From the NCBI GenBank assembly GCA_035480615.1, contig DATIHO010000064.1, forward strand, positions 1 through 64,000: DNA of 64,000 nucleotides, written 5' to 3'. Positions 32,683 through 42,541 of the stretch are shown piece by piece; the first letter of the stretch is position 1; each line of letters starts with the position of its first letter. The notes beneath the pieces were generated by a model. It was not told where the DNA came from. It saw only the letters and a program-made list of their open reading frames with translations, and ran no database searches. A program made the translations under genes and the position numbers. The stretch is from CAIPFQ01 sp035480615 (GTDB lineage: Bacteria; Chlamydiota; Chlamydiia; Chlamydiales; SM23-39).

Positions 32683-34794
32683 TTATCGATGGACATGTAC
32701 ATTGGACTCGACAGCAGCACGATGGCTCAACTTAATTTGGCCTCTGTCATTAATGTCCAGTACTTTCACTTCGATTGCATCGCCTTCTCTGAAAGGGGCG
32801 TCGTGGATATTTTGGAGCCGTGTTTTGGAAATTTCAGAAATATGGCATAGCCCCTCTTTTCCAAAAATTTCGACAAAATATCCAAATGGCATAATCGATG
32901 TGATTTTTCCATGATAAATTTTGCCGATCTCCACCTCTGCAGTGAGGTTCGTGATGATTTGTTTGGCCCGTTTCATTGATTCCACGTTGCTTGATGCAAT
33001 GCTGACAAGGCCGCTATCATTAATATCGATTTGAGCGCCGGTCTCTTCAATGATGGCCCGGATTTGCTTGCCACCCGGACCAATGATAACGCCGATTTTG
33101 CTTGGCTTGACTTGGATGGTTTCAATGCGAGGCGCATGGGCAGACATTTCCTTTTTAGGCTTGGGGCAGATTGCCAGCATTTTATGAAGGATATGGGTAA
33201 TCCCTTCTTTGGCTTGAGCCAGAGCACTTTGCATAATCGCATGTGTAATCCCTTCGACTTTGATGTCCATTTGGAAAGCGCTAATGCCCTGATCGTCGCC
33301 GGTGATTTTAAAATCCATATCGCCAAGAGCATCTTCAGCTCCTAAAATATCGGAAAGAATTGCATGTTTCCCCTCTTCAAGAATGAGCCCCATGGCGATT
33401 CCAGCAACGGGACGTGTAATGGGCACTCCTGCGTCCATCATTGCGAGACAGCCGCCGCATACAGAGGCCATAGAAGAAGACCCATTGGATTCAGTAATAT
33501 TTGATTCGAGACGAATTACATAAGGAAAGTGTTCCTGTTTGGGCAAGATGGCATTTAAAGCCCTTTCAGCGAGCTTGCCATGGCCGATTTCTCTTCGTCC
33601 GGGAGCGCCGATACGCCCCACTTCCCCAACAGAAAAAGGGGGAAAGGAATATTGCAGATAGAAACGAGCAAGCCCCTCGCCATTTAAATCCTCGAATCGT
33701 TGACCCGACGCTTCGCCGCCAAGGGTACAGATCGCTAAAGTCTGAGTTTCTCCTCGAGTAAATAGCGCACTGCCATGGGTTCGGGGAAGGAGCGATGGCT
33801 CGATGTCAATCTGCCGAATCTCTTTTAAAGCGCGGCCATCGATGCGGCGTCCTTCTTCAAGAACCATTGTTCGCATCAGGGATGACTGAAGATTTTTGTA
33901 AGCCATAAGAATATCTGTTTTGGCTTGTTTATCTTCTCCTTCTTGAGGCAATAATGATTGTAAAACACTCTCCTGGATTTCAGATAGTTTTTGTTCCCGT
34001 TCTTGTTTGGAAGCAATTCTAAGCGTCGATTCGAGCTGGTCTCGAGCCGCTTGGTTAACAGCGCTTGCCACTTCTTCGGGAATCTTGTGAAGAGTATCGA
34101 GTTTTTTAGGCTTGCCGAGTTTTTCCCGCCATTGCGCCAATTCTTTGCAAATTCCGGAAATGGCTAATTGCCCTTTTTCAATGGCTTCGAGAATCTGCCC
34201 TTCTGTAAGAAAGTCGCAAAATCCCTCAATCATCAAAATAGCGTCTTCTGTTCCCGCCAGGACCAGGTCCAGCCGAGATCTTTTCATTTCCTCAATGGTA
34301 GGATTGATCATGAATTCATCATCGATCAAACCCACTCGGACAGCCCCGATTGGCTTGATGAGCGGAATATCGGAGATGACAAGCGCTGCGGATGCCGCGC
34401 AAATGGCAAGGACGTCAGGGTTATTGACTCCATCATAAGAAAAAACATAGGACAGCAGCTGTACTTCATTATGGTAGCCATCTTCAAACATCGGTCTGAG
34501 TGGACGATCGATCAGACGGCTCACCAGGATCTCTCTTTCTGTCGGACGCCCTTCTCGTTTAATAAAGCCGCCAGCGGTTCTTCCAGCGGATGAATATTTT
34601 TCCTGATAATCAACCCTCATAGGAAGAAAATCAACTCCGACATTCGCGTCGGGGGAGGCGCAAGCCGATGCAAAGACAATTGTCTCTTCGCAATGAAGCA
34701 TGACAGATCCATTGGCCTGTCTTGCAATTTTACCAGTTTCAAATTTGAGGATTTTGCTTCCTGCCTTTACGGCGATTGTTTCTTTTTGGGGCAT
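32683..34794 (-). CDS. pnp: Polyribonucleotide nucleotidyltransferase
   Basis: Phosphorolytic 3'-5' exoribonuclease of RNA decay. The start is ATG 34794 (MPQKETIAVKAGSK); the longer open frame extends into the rpsO leader. The 703 residues show two RNase PH domains (GGFIKREGRPTEREILVSRL; RTHGSALFTRGETQTLA), KH (KIGVIIGPGGKQIRAI) and S1 (GKITSIMPFGYFVEIFGKEG). It follows rpsO on the minus strand, the classic rpsO-pnp pair. Confidence 0.97.
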   Translation of the reverse strand: MPQKETIAVKAGSKILKFETGKIARQANGSVMLHCEETIVFASACASPDANVGVDFLPMRVDYQEKYSSAGRTAGGFIKREGRPTEREILVSRLIDRPLRPMFEDGYHNEVQLLSYVFSYDGVNNPDVLAICAASAALVISDIPLIKPIGAVRVGLIDDEFMINPTIEEMKRSRLDLVLAGTEDAILMIEGFCDFLTEGQILEAIEKGQLAISGICKELAQWREKLGKPKKLDTLHKIPEEVASAVNQAARDQLESTLRIASKQEREQKLSEIQESVLQSLLPQEGEDKQAKTDILMAYKNLQSSLMRTMVLEEGRRIDGRALKEIRQIDIEPSLLPRTHGSALFTRGETQTLAICTLGGEASGQRFEDLNGEGLARFYLQYSFPPFSVGEVGRIGAPGRREIGHGKLAERALNAILPKQEHFPYVIRLESNITESNGSSSMASVCGGCLAMMDAGVPITRPVAGIAMGLILEEGKHAILSDILGAEDALGDMDFKITGDDQGISAFQMDIKVEGITHAIMQSALAQAKEGITHILHKMLAICPKPKKEMSAHAPRIETIQVKPSKIGVIIGPGGKQIRAIIEETGAQIDINDSGLVSIASSNVESMKRAKQIITNLTAEVEIGKIYHGKITSIMPFGYFVEIFGKEGLCHISEISKTRLQNIHDAPFREGDAIEVKVLDINDRGQIKLSHRAAVESNVHVHR

Positions 34795-34884
34795 TTTCAG
34801 GTCTTCTCCATATGTAGAACAAGCAAGGATAATATTTACTGCATTGCAGTGAGTGTTAAAGGAACCCACTGCAAAGAAAAAGAT

Positions 34885-35154
34885 TTATTTTCTAAGATTC
34901 AAACGGACGATAAGATTTTGGTATCGTTTGGTATCCGTAGAATTAAGATAATCAAGCAACTTTCTTCGTTGACCAACGAGCTTTAGGAGAGCAAGCCTTG
35001 AGCTATGATCTTTTGGAGCTAGTTTCAGGTGTTCGGTAAGTTCAGCAATTCTTTCAGTCAGGATTGCGATTTGGACGTCGGCGGATCCGGTGTCCTTTTC
35101 GTGTAGTTGAAATTTTTTTGTGATTTCTTCCTTGGTACCTTTGTCTAAAGACAT
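34885..35154 (-). CDS. rpsO: Ribosomal protein S15
   Basis: Binds 16S rRNA early in 30S assembly. The 89 residues include HEKDTGSADVQIAILTERI and RLALLKLVGQRRKLLDYL, the full-length family pattern. It is 90 bp upstream of pnp; this spacer can hold the RNase III processing stem usual for this pair, though I did not find an unmistakable one. Confidence 0.96.
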   Translation of the reverse strand: MSLDKGTKEEITKKFQLHEKDTGSADVQIAILTERIAELTEHLKLAPKDHSSRLALLKLVGQRRKLLDYLNSTDTKRYQNLIVRLNLRK

Positions 35155-35251
35155 CGAGGAGACTCTCCGATTTAAGTTTTTTAAGTTAACACGGCCATTG
35201 TACTCGATTTTGAATATACGTTCAAGGGCTTACTTCAGAGACTGAGGAAGA

Positions 35252-35286
35252 TATACCCAAAGTGATTCAAGAATCACTTTGGGTAT
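35252..35286. repeat. Perfect palindrome, family 3
   Basis: TATACCCAAAGTGATTC and GAATCACTTTGGGTATA are perfect inverted repeats around one central A pair. The palindrome supplies the last codons (LYPK) and stop of the permease gene on the minus strand. Related units occur at 36402-36444, 43848, 45176 and 53496. Confidence 0.85.
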
Positions 35287-36389
35287 AATCTTTCAAGATA
35301 ACTCTTCACATCCCTCCCCCGTGCAATCAACGCGATTCGGCCAATGGAACAAATCCCAATGAGAAGATGGGGGATTAAAGTGCAAAAAAATGCAATAACA
35401 GGGTGTCCCTTCATCTCTTTCAGTCCTAAATAAGTCATGAACACAGTTGCCGCGAGCAGCAAAGTCCAAATCAGTTTCATTTTAGAAAACCGGCGGGCAG
35501 GCTCAATTCCAAACGCGCATCCGAGAAGAGTAAATGTAAAAACGGCCACTGTAAGCGATATGCGGCGCATGATTTCAATGCATGCATGAGGTCCTTTTTT
35601 TCCCTCTTCCCGCATTTGACAACAAAGCAAACGGAGGCCTAACGCGTTTGGTTCCGCTCGCGGCCTGTGTTTTTTTAAAGCTGCTGAAAGGATGGAAGCC
35701 TTGGTGGACATCTCTTTTTGATTTTCGATCAAAAGCGGATCAAAGAGATCTTCTGATTGGAGATGAGTGAGGATCGAAAGGCCATAGCCTAAAAGTTCCG
35801 ATCCTTCGATCTTTAATTGTTTTGCGGAAAAAAAATTCAGCCTCCGATTGCTTTTATTATAAGCAATCAACATGAAATCGTTTGCCTGTGCACAATCATC
35901 TTTTACATCCATTTTAACATAAGCATGTTTGATTTTTACGAGATTTTGTCTTTGCATGAGCAGCAGGGGATTGGCGGAAGTTTCCTTGTACAAGAGCGCT
36001 CTGGATTTACGCCAGCAAAAAGGGGAGAGGTCTGCGCAAAAAGAAAAATTGAAACAAGCTAGAAAAAACGCGGCGCATAATAAAGGGCTGACAAGCGATT
36101 GAAAACTAAATCCCGAAGCTCGAAAAGCCACCAATTCGTAATTTCTGCTAAGACGTTGAAATAAAAGAAATGAGGAGACAAGAGCCGATATCGGAATTGC
36201 GAGTGGCAAAATGAAAGGGATTTGATAAAAAATGAACAGCGCTGTTTTGAGCCAGTTTCCCGAGAGAGCCGTGAAGCGGGCAATTTCCTTGAAGCGCGAA
36301 ACGATTAACACGGACACAAATGTGCACACGCTTAAAGCAAATATTTTCAAATAGCCTTTTAGTAAATAACGGCAAAAAAGAGGGACCAT
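35274..36389 (-). CDS. LptF/LptG-family permease (YjgP/YjgQ)
   Basis: Membrane part of the lipopolysaccharide export ABC system. The 371 residues have membrane segments at the N-terminus (IFALSVCTFVSVLIVSRF; QIPFILPLAIPISALVSSFL), a soluble middle domain, and three C-terminal segments (VAVFTFTLLGCAFGI; LIWTLLLAATVFMTYLGL; VIAFFCTLIPHLLIGICSIG). FGIEPARR is the usual loop after the fourth segment. Whether it is LptF or LptG cannot be decided; in Chlamydia the gene beside tilS is CT839. The C-terminus lies in a palindrome. Divergent from tilS with start codons only about 23 bp apart. Confidence 0.85.
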   Translation of the reverse strand: MVPLFCRYLLKGYLKIFALSVCTFVSVLIVSRFKEIARFTALSGNWLKTALFIFYQIPFILPLAIPISALVSSFLLFQRLSRNYELVAFRASGFSFQSLVSPLLCAAFFLACFNFSFCADLSPFCWRKSRALLYKETSANPLLLMQRQNLVKIKHAYVKMDVKDDCAQANDFMLIAYNKSNRRLNFFSAKQLKIEGSELLGYGLSILTHLQSEDLFDPLLIENQKEMSTKASILSAALKKHRPRAEPNALGLRLLCCQMREEGKKGPHACIEIMRRISLTVAVFTFTLLGCAFGIEPARRFSKMKLIWTLLLAATVFMTYLGLKEMKGHPVIAFFCTLIPHLLIGICSIGRIALIARGRDVKSYLERLYPK

Positions 36390-36401
36390 ACCATCTTGAG
36401 T

Positions 36402-36444
36402 TTATACCAAAAATGATTCAAGATATACCCAAAATGATTCAAGA
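36402..36444. repeat. Tandem 21-bp repeat at the tilS start
   Basis: The unit ATGATTCAAGATATACCCAAA-like (21 bp) occurs at 36413-36433 and again in part at 36434-36444, preceded by a partial TATACCAAA unit. It is a family 3 repeat, giving the peptide MIQDIPK before a second MIQ. Confidence 0.75.
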
Positions 36445-37756
36445 ATGTGTGGCAAATTTTTTGGGACGAAATTGGGATGGATGCAGCCCTCTTTTGTTGG
36501 GTTATTCAGGAGGGCCGGATTCTAAAGCCCTCCTGTATGCTCTTTTGGAATCGGGATGTACGCGTCTTCATTTGGCCCATGTCGATCATGGTTGGCGATT
36601 GAACAGTAGAGAGGAGGCTTTACAGCTCGAAGAGGAAGCCGAAGCCTTAAATTTACCATTCCATATGATTCGTTTGGAGCCCATTATGAAAAACAGGGAA
36701 GCGGCTGCAAGAAAACAACGGCTCGCTTTTTTTCATTCATTGTTCAGGACGATTCCTTTTCAAGCGTTGCTTTTAGCCCATCATGCAGACGATCTTGCAG
36801 AAACGGTTTTAAAAAGAATATTTGAAGGGGCGCACCTTTGCTCTTTGGGTGCAATGGAGCCAATTTCAAAGATTGAGGAAATGAACATCTGGCGTCCGCT
36901 CCTTTCCATTAAAAAAACGGAGACGATTGCTTTCCTTGAATGCAAAGGGCTGCATCCTCTCATCGATGAAACCAATTTTGATCCTCAGTACCTAAGGTCT
37001 AGAATGCGGATGAAAATCCTGCCATATCTCTCTCAACTTTTTGGAAAAGAAATTACGGAAAATCTTCTTTTTCTGCAGAAACGGGGGAGTGAACTTGAAG
37101 TCTATTTAAATCAAAAGACACAGGATCGTTTGCCGAGCGTCGGACCTTGGGGGCTTTGTGGTTTTTTAAGCGATCTCGCTCGCTTGGAAGCGCGCCATCT
37201 TTTGCTTGCCTGGAGCCGCATGCAGCAGATCCTTTTGCCTCGATCCTTACTCGAAAAGACATTGGATGCCATTTATTTACACATCCCAAATCGGCGCATC
37301 TCAGAGCGTATTGTCGTCGACCGGGGATATGTATTTTTCCTCGCAAAAAAACGGCCTTCCTTTGGACAAAACGCTCTTTTGTTACATACTGGCCTTTGGC
37401 GCTTTGGAGATTGGGAAGTGGAAATAAACAATAGAGAGGCAAATATTGAGGAAATTGGGTGGCAAGGTATTTGGAGAGGCGATTTCACTGTGGCAGCTCC
37501 TAAAGGATGTCTGCGGATGCCTCATGCAAAAGATCGACTGCGCCGTCTGTGGAATGAAAAAAAAGTGCCGGCGTTCATCCGTTGTCAAATCCCTGTAGTA
37601 GAGCCCGTGATAGAGCCCCAAATAGAGATAGGGTGTAAGGTAAAAGAATTTCTTTCCGGCAACACATGTCCCGATCACAACTTGTTACTATCATTCAGAT
37701 TCATCGGCTCAAAAGCGCCCGAAAATCGACGAAGCCTGGGTTTTACAGCTTCTTAG
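36413..37756 (+). CDS. tilS: tRNA(Ile)-lysidine synthetase
   Basis: Converts C34 of the tRNA-Ile with CAU anticodon to lysidine. The PP-loop is LLGYSGGPDSKALLYAL (about residue 30), followed by HVDHGWR, a helical insert and LLLAHHADDLAETVLKRI. ILPYLSQLFGKEITEN begins the C-terminal tRNA-binding part. Start is 36413 or 36434: both ATGs lie in a 21-bp tandem repeat and neither has a ribosome site. The last 19 or so residues (FIGSKAPENRRSLGFTAS) come from a half copy of the family 4 palindrome. The tilS-ftsH order is as in Chlamydia (CT840-CT841). Confidence 0.93.
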   Translation: MIQDIPKMIQECVANFLGRNWDGCSPLLLGYSGGPDSKALLYALLESGCTRLHLAHVDHGWRLNSREEALQLEEEAEALNLPFHMIRLEPIMKNREAAARKQRLAFFHSLFRTIPFQALLLAHHADDLAETVLKRIFEGAHLCSLGAMEPISKIEEMNIWRPLLSIKKTETIAFLECKGLHPLIDETNFDPQYLRSRMRMKILPYLSQLFGKEITENLLFLQKRGSELEVYLNQKTQDRLPSVGPWGLCGFLSDLARLEARHLLLAWSRMQQILLPRSLLEKTLDAIYLHIPNRRISERIVVDRGYVFFLAKKRPSFGQNALLLHTGLWRFGDWEVEINNREANIEEIGWQGIWRGDFTVAAPKGCLRMPHAKDRLRRLWNEKKVPAFIRCQIPVVEPVIEPQIEIGCKVKEFLSGNTCPDHNLLLSFRFIGSKAPENRRSLGFTAS

Positions 37757-37757
37757 C
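37691..37757. repeat. Half copy of palindrome family 4 at the tilS 3' end
   Basis: ATCGGCTCAAAAG, AAAATCGACGAAGC and TTTTACAGCTTCTTAG follow the right arm of the element at 20125-20199. It supplies the tilS C-terminal codons and stop. The other arm is missing. Confidence 0.75.
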
Positions 37758-37907
37758 CGCTCATATACAAAATGATCTGCAAAAAACAGACAAATTATTT
37801 TTTTTTTGCTATGTGAAGGTGATGGTTCGAACACCTTCTCGAGAGACTGTTGTCGAAGCCTCTCAGAATGACCTTTACTTTTTCATAGGAACTTGATTTA
37901 ATTAACC

Positions 37908-37926
37908 CTGCTAAATAGAGCAGGTT
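37908..37926. other. Small hairpin in the tilS-ftsH gap
   Basis: CCTGCT-AAATAG-AGCAGG forms a 6-bp stem. The 228-bp gap otherwise shows no gene; a T-run at 37797-37808 might end tilS transcription. Confidence 0.35.
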
Positions 37927-37984
37927 GCAGATATCTCTTTAGAAAAAAGTTAAAACGAATGAATCAACCAAAAATAAGGCGTGT

Positions 37985-40744
37985 ATGGCCAAAATGAGAC
38001 CCGATTCAAAAAAAAGTTTTCCAGGTGGAGTGCTTCTCTTTATTATCGCTGGAATGTTGCTTGTCTTTGGAGTGCACACTTTTACCAATACGGCGGTGGG
38101 CAGAGTATCATTTAGCCATCAAGCTGAACATCTTACAAATCTCAATTTAACGGTTCCTGAAGAAAATCGAAAAATTGCGCAAAATGACAATCTGGTGACA
38201 TTCAGCGGACGTTTCAGAGATGCGGCTCCTGAAGAAAGCAGCGGTCGGTTCCATTACCTGGAGCTGCTCGATGAACATCATCGCTTAACTTCTGAAACAG
38301 ACGCGATTTCAAAAGACCTCGATCAACTTCAAAAAAATGTGCAGGAAGCCGCCGATCTTTATCTTCATATTAGCGGCCAGCTGCTGCCCCGCGCCGGATA
38401 TATGGTTGTGGGCAGTTTATATGACACTCTGGATCGAGACAGTTCAGTGATCATTAGAGAATTATCGGAACGTTCCATCACCGGCCTTCCATTGATCCAG
38501 AAAAGTTTGCATATAGCTCAGAGAGCGCAAACGATAGATAGTTTAGAAACGACTCGAGGAGAAATTCGAGATATCATTTCTCTTCTCCGCTCTTCCGCTT
38601 TAGGTATTGGCAGCGAAACGATGAAGCAGCAGCTCAAAACATTGGACATGCAGCTCTTAGCTGCCGTTGACCTAACCGCTGAGGAGCAGCTTCGCCATTA
38701 TCAGCATGCATTTCATCAAATTTCTTCATTAGTTACTGAACTGGGTCGCGAACAGGATGGGGTGCGTCTTTCGGCTCTTCGCGCGGTCAGGCATTATGTA
38801 GATGAGCTGAAACAGTATGTCCAGCTCTCGGCCTCTCTTGAAAAGAATACGGCGCTTCTGGATAAAGCGAGGGCAAAAGTTGCAAATGTGATTTGGTTTT
38901 TCAATAACCAGGAGCTTTCTACCCGTTCTCTTGAAAAGCGAGATCCTGAAGTATTTGGCCATTGGTTTGTGCAAGCAAAACAAGAGTGGGAAAATTTTTC
39001 ATCGAATAAAGGATTAACGTATCGCGCCCCCGATCAGCCTCGCAATATGGTTTTGGAGAAAACGTTTAAAAGCCAAGAACCTTCTCCCAATTATTTTAGC
39101 TATATTTTAACGATTTTGCCGATTGTTTTAGTGTTTCTTTTCCTCTATTTTATTTTTTCGCGCCAAATGAAAGGAGTGGGATCGTCCGCGATGAACTTTG
39201 GTAAATCGCCTGCCAAATTGATGACCAAAGAGACGAATAAAGCCACTTTTAAAGATGTTGCCGGAGCAGATGAAGCGAAAGAAGAGTTGACGGAGATTGT
39301 AGATTTTCTAAAAGATCCTCAAAAATTTACTGCCTTGGGAGCCCGGATTCCTAAAGGAGTGCTCCTTGTAGGTCCTCCCGGAACAGGAAAAACGCTGATT
39401 GCAAAAGCGGTTGCGGGCGAGGCTGACAGACCTTTCTTCTCGATTTCAGGATCAGATTTTGTTGAAATGTTTGTCGGTGTGGGAGCAAGCCGCATCCGCG
39501 ATATGTTTGACCAGGCAAAAAAAAATGCCCCATGCATTATTTTTATGGATGAGATCGACGCTGTCGGTCGCCATCGGGGCGCCGGGATTGGCGGAGGACA
39601 TGATGAGAGAGAGCAAACGCTGAATCAGTTATTGGTTGAAATGGACGGTTTTGATAGCAAAGAAGGGGTTATTTTGATGGCTGCAACGAACCGCCCTGAC
39701 GTCCTTGACCGCGCTCTTTTACGTCCTGGACGGTTTGATCGGCGGGTGGTTCTTGACTTGCCCGATGTGAAAGGACGTCATGAAATCTTAAAAGTGCATG
39801 CTCGTAAAATTAAAATCGATGCATCTGTTGCATTGCATGAAATCGCTCGCAGCACTCCAGGCGCATCGGGAGCTGATTTGGAAAATATTTTAAATGAAGC
39901 GGCGCTTTTAGCAGCGAGAAAAGGGCGCTCTGCTGTAACTGCCGGCGAAGTAAAAGAAGCTTGCGATAAAGTCCGTTATGGAAAAGAACGGCGCAGCCTG
40001 GAAATGGATGCAAATGAAAAAAAGACCACAGCTTTTCATGAATCGGGACATGCAATCGCAGGTCTTGTTGTCCAATATAGCGATCCAGTTGATAAAGTCA
40101 CTATTATCCCACGCGGGTTTTCTTTGGGAGCCACTCACTTTATGCCGAAGAAAAATCGATTGAGTTACTGGAAAAAAGAGGTGCTTGACCAGCTTGTTGT
40201 ATTGATGGGTGGGCGTGCTGCGGAAGAGATTTTTATAAAAGATTTTTCTTCAGGCGCGCAGCATGACATTATGCAAGCGACCAAAATCGCTCGAAGCATG
40301 GTGTGCGAATGGGGAATGAGTAGTGAGCTTGGCGCGGTTCTTTATGACGAAAGGAGTGAATCGGGCCAGTATCTCGGCATGGCCGGTTTTCATGAAAAGA
40401 ACTATTCGCAAGAAACAGCGCAAAAAATCGATGCCGAAGTCAAGGCGCTCATTGATACAGCTTACGCACGGGCCGTCGAAATTCTCGAAGAGATGAAAGA
40501 AAAAGTCGAACTCATGTCTTCTATGTTGATCGAATTCGAAACTCTCGATGCAATAGACGTCAAAGAGATCATGGATGGCACTTGGGATATTGAAAAAAAA
40601 CGGGAACGGCTCCAAGAGGCAGACAAACTGCAAAAGATCAATCCGCCCCCCCCTCCTCCCTTGCCGCTTAAGAATTTGGATCCTCAGCCTATGCCCCCAA
40701 AACCGGATGGCATTCAGCCTGAGCTCAATAGATCTCTTTCTTAA
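37985..40744 (+). CDS. ftsH: ATP-dependent zinc metalloprotease FtsH
   Basis: Membrane-bound AAA+ protease for quality control. The 919 residues are longer than the usual 650 because the region between the two membrane segments (20-45 and about 375-392) is expanded to about 330 helical residues, as in Chlamydia CT841. Walker A GPPGTGKT is at 463-470, Walker B IIFMDEIDAVGRH, SRH ATNRPDVLDRALLRPGRFDR, zinc site HESGH at 685-689 and the third ligand in the DFSSGAQHD region. A Pro-rich tail (NPPPPPPLPLK) ends the protein. The start is an ATG without a strong ribosome site. Confidence 0.96.
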   Translation: MAKMRPDSKKSFPGGVLLFIIAGMLLVFGVHTFTNTAVGRVSFSHQAEHLTNLNLTVPEENRKIAQNDNLVTFSGRFRDAAPEESSGRFHYLELLDEHHRLTSETDAISKDLDQLQKNVQEAADLYLHISGQLLPRAGYMVVGSLYDTLDRDSSVIIRELSERSITGLPLIQKSLHIAQRAQTIDSLETTRGEIRDIISLLRSSALGIGSETMKQQLKTLDMQLLAAVDLTAEEQLRHYQHAFHQISSLVTELGREQDGVRLSALRAVRHYVDELKQYVQLSASLEKNTALLDKARAKVANVIWFFNNQELSTRSLEKRDPEVFGHWFVQAKQEWENFSSNKGLTYRAPDQPRNMVLEKTFKSQEPSPNYFSYILTILPIVLVFLFLYFIFSRQMKGVGSSAMNFGKSPAKLMTKETNKATFKDVAGADEAKEELTEIVDFLKDPQKFTALGARIPKGVLLVGPPGTGKTLIAKAVAGEADRPFFSISGSDFVEMFVGVGASRIRDMFDQAKKNAPCIIFMDEIDAVGRHRGAGIGGGHDEREQTLNQLLVEMDGFDSKEGVILMAATNRPDVLDRALLRPGRFDRRVVLDLPDVKGRHEILKVHARKIKIDASVALHEIARSTPGASGADLENILNEAALLAARKGRSAVTAGEVKEACDKVRYGKERRSLEMDANEKKTTAFHESGHAIAGLVVQYSDPVDKVTIIPRGFSLGATHFMPKKNRLSYWKKEVLDQLVVLMGGRAAEEIFIKDFSSGAQHDIMQATKIARSMVCEWGMSSELGAVLYDERSESGQYLGMAGFHEKNYSQETAQKIDAEVKALIDTAYARAVEILEEMKEKVELMSSMLIEFETLDAIDVKEIMDGTWDIEKKRERLQEADKLQKINPPPPPPLPLKNLDPQPMPPKPDGIQPELNRSLS

Positions 40745-40754
40745 CAAAAGAGCA

Positions 40755-42482
40755 CTAGTGGTCTAGATATTTTAAAATTTCTTTGAGAGGACGGGTGTTG
40801 AGGACATTTTTTTTTTCAAGCCACCCTTTGCGTGCAATGTTCACTCCACAGCGGAAAAATTGGTGGTGGGAAACAGCATGGGCATCCGTATTGATGCAAC
40901 ATAGCAGCCCTTTTTCTTTTGCCTTGTGCCAATAACGCCAATCCATTTCCATCCGGTTTGGGTTCCCATTGATCTCAATGATCTTTTTATTGGCAATGCA
41001 AGCATCGATCACTTTATTTATATTGATTTTGTATCCTTCTCTTTTAAGTAGCAGTCTTCCTGTAATATGGCCCAGCATTGTCATGTAGGGATTTTCAATG
41101 GCCCGGATCATTCTCTTTGTCATTGTCTTTTCGTCTTGCGTCAATGAGGAATGGACCGATGCAATCACAAAATCGAGTTTTTTTAAAAGATCATCTGAAA
41201 AATCAAGAGTTCCATTTGCAAGGATATCGCACTCAGTTCCTGAAAAAATATGAATTTTAAACTTTTGAGAATGATTTATCTGTTTGATTTGCCGGACTTG
41301 TTCCATCAAACGCTCTTCGTTCAGTCCATTTGCCTGAACGCTTGATTTCGAATGGTCGGAAATTCCAATATATTCCCATCCCATCTTCTCTGCTCCTTCA
41401 ACCATGTCTTTTAAATGATTACGTCCATCGGATGCAGTTGTGTGGTTATGGAAGGTGCCGCGAATTTCTTTTTCTTCAAGAAGCATGGGGAGCGTCCTTT
41501 TTTCTGCGGCTTCGATTTCTTCCGCATCTTCGCGAAGCTCTGGAGGAATGTAGGAGAGATTAAGCGATTGATAGAGATCAGATTCGTTTAGAATTTTTTT
41601 AAATTTTCTGCCTGCCCCTTTTTGCGTGGATTCAAAACCATATTCACTGAGCGACCACCCTTTTTTTAAAGAGCGATGGCGAATGCGGATGTTGTGTTCT
41701 TTGGATCCGGTAAAGTAACAAAGAGCAAAGGCAAATTGGCTGGCAGGAACAATCCGTAAATCAAGCTGCATCCCAATTTTTAGCCTTACGCTTGTTTTCG
41801 TTGTTCCTTTTGCTAAAATTTTTTCGATAAAGGGTTGAGAGACAAACCAATTCATTAATTTTTCCGGATGGGCAGAAGCGACTATCAGATCAATATCTCC
41901 AATAGTTTCCAGTTTCCTCCTCAAGCTTCCTGCAATCTCTGCCTGTTTGACCTCTTTTTGTTTTTTTAAAGCTTCTAAGATGGGCTGGGCGTTTTGCAAT
42001 GCATCCCACCAAAGATGTCTTTTCTGATATGTTTCTCCTTGTGCGATCGCATCGAGAATGTTCTTTTCTGTTTTGATGCCAAACCCTTTCAGATTGGCAA
42101 CTTGACCATTTAGGCACGCTTTTTTGAGCTGGTCGATATTTTGGATTTTCAGTTTCTGATGGAGAATTTTGACTTTTTTAGGTCCAAGACCCGGAAGTTG
42201 GATCAGTTTGAAAATCCCGGAAGGAATCGATCGTTTGAGCTTTTCATGAAATGTCAGTGTCTGATTTTTAGCAAGTTTTGAAATTTTGTCCGCAAGATCC
42301 TCGCCGATGCCCGGCAAATCGGTCAATGTTTTTTTCTCAATCAAATCGTCAAGCTCTCTTTCCGAGTTCAGTAAAGAACGGGCCGCATTGCGATAGGCGC
42401 GAATCCGAAACGGGTTGGCTCCCTTCAGCTCCAGCAAAGTCGCAATTTCTTCAAATGTTGCAGCAATTTCATTTTTGTCCAT
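40755..42482 (-). CDS. polX: DNA polymerase/exonuclease of the PolX family
   Basis: The 575 residues follow the bacterial PolX order: helix-hairpin-helix 8-kDa domain (DLPGIGEDLADKISKLAK; LIQLPGLGPKKVKILHQ), nucleotidyltransferase with GSLRRKLETIGDIDLIVAS, then a C-terminal PHP domain (FHNHTTASDGRNHLKDMVEG; GISDHSKSS; CINTDAHAVSHH). Such enzymes fill gaps in base excision repair and have 3'-5' exonuclease activity in the PHP part. Metal-binding His and Asp residues are intact. Chlamydia species lack it. Convergent with ftsH. Confidence 0.95.
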   Translation of the reverse strand: MDKNEIAATFEEIATLLELKGANPFRIRAYRNAARSLLNSERELDDLIEKKTLTDLPGIGEDLADKISKLAKNQTLTFHEKLKRSIPSGIFKLIQLPGLGPKKVKILHQKLKIQNIDQLKKACLNGQVANLKGFGIKTEKNILDAIAQGETYQKRHLWWDALQNAQPILEALKKQKEVKQAEIAGSLRRKLETIGDIDLIVASAHPEKLMNWFVSQPFIEKILAKGTTKTSVRLKIGMQLDLRIVPASQFAFALCYFTGSKEHNIRIRHRSLKKGWSLSEYGFESTQKGAGRKFKKILNESDLYQSLNLSYIPPELREDAEEIEAAEKRTLPMLLEEKEIRGTFHNHTTASDGRNHLKDMVEGAEKMGWEYIGISDHSKSSVQANGLNEERLMEQVRQIKQINHSQKFKIHIFSGTECDILANGTLDFSDDLLKKLDFVIASVHSSLTQDEKTMTKRMIRAIENPYMTMLGHITGRLLLKREGYKININKVIDACIANKKIIEINGNPNRMEMDWRYWHKAKEKGLLCCINTDAHAVSHHQFFRCGVNIARKGWLEKKNVLNTRPLKEILKYLDH

Positions 42483-42541
42483 ATCTGGCTATTTCCTACA
42501 AATATTGAAATTAATTCAACTAATCAGTATTCCTAGCAGAA

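Noticed and set aside
37666..37896. 76-residue ORF after tilS
   Set aside because: Composed of the tilS tail in another frame, a repeat and a T-run; no ribosome site or family.
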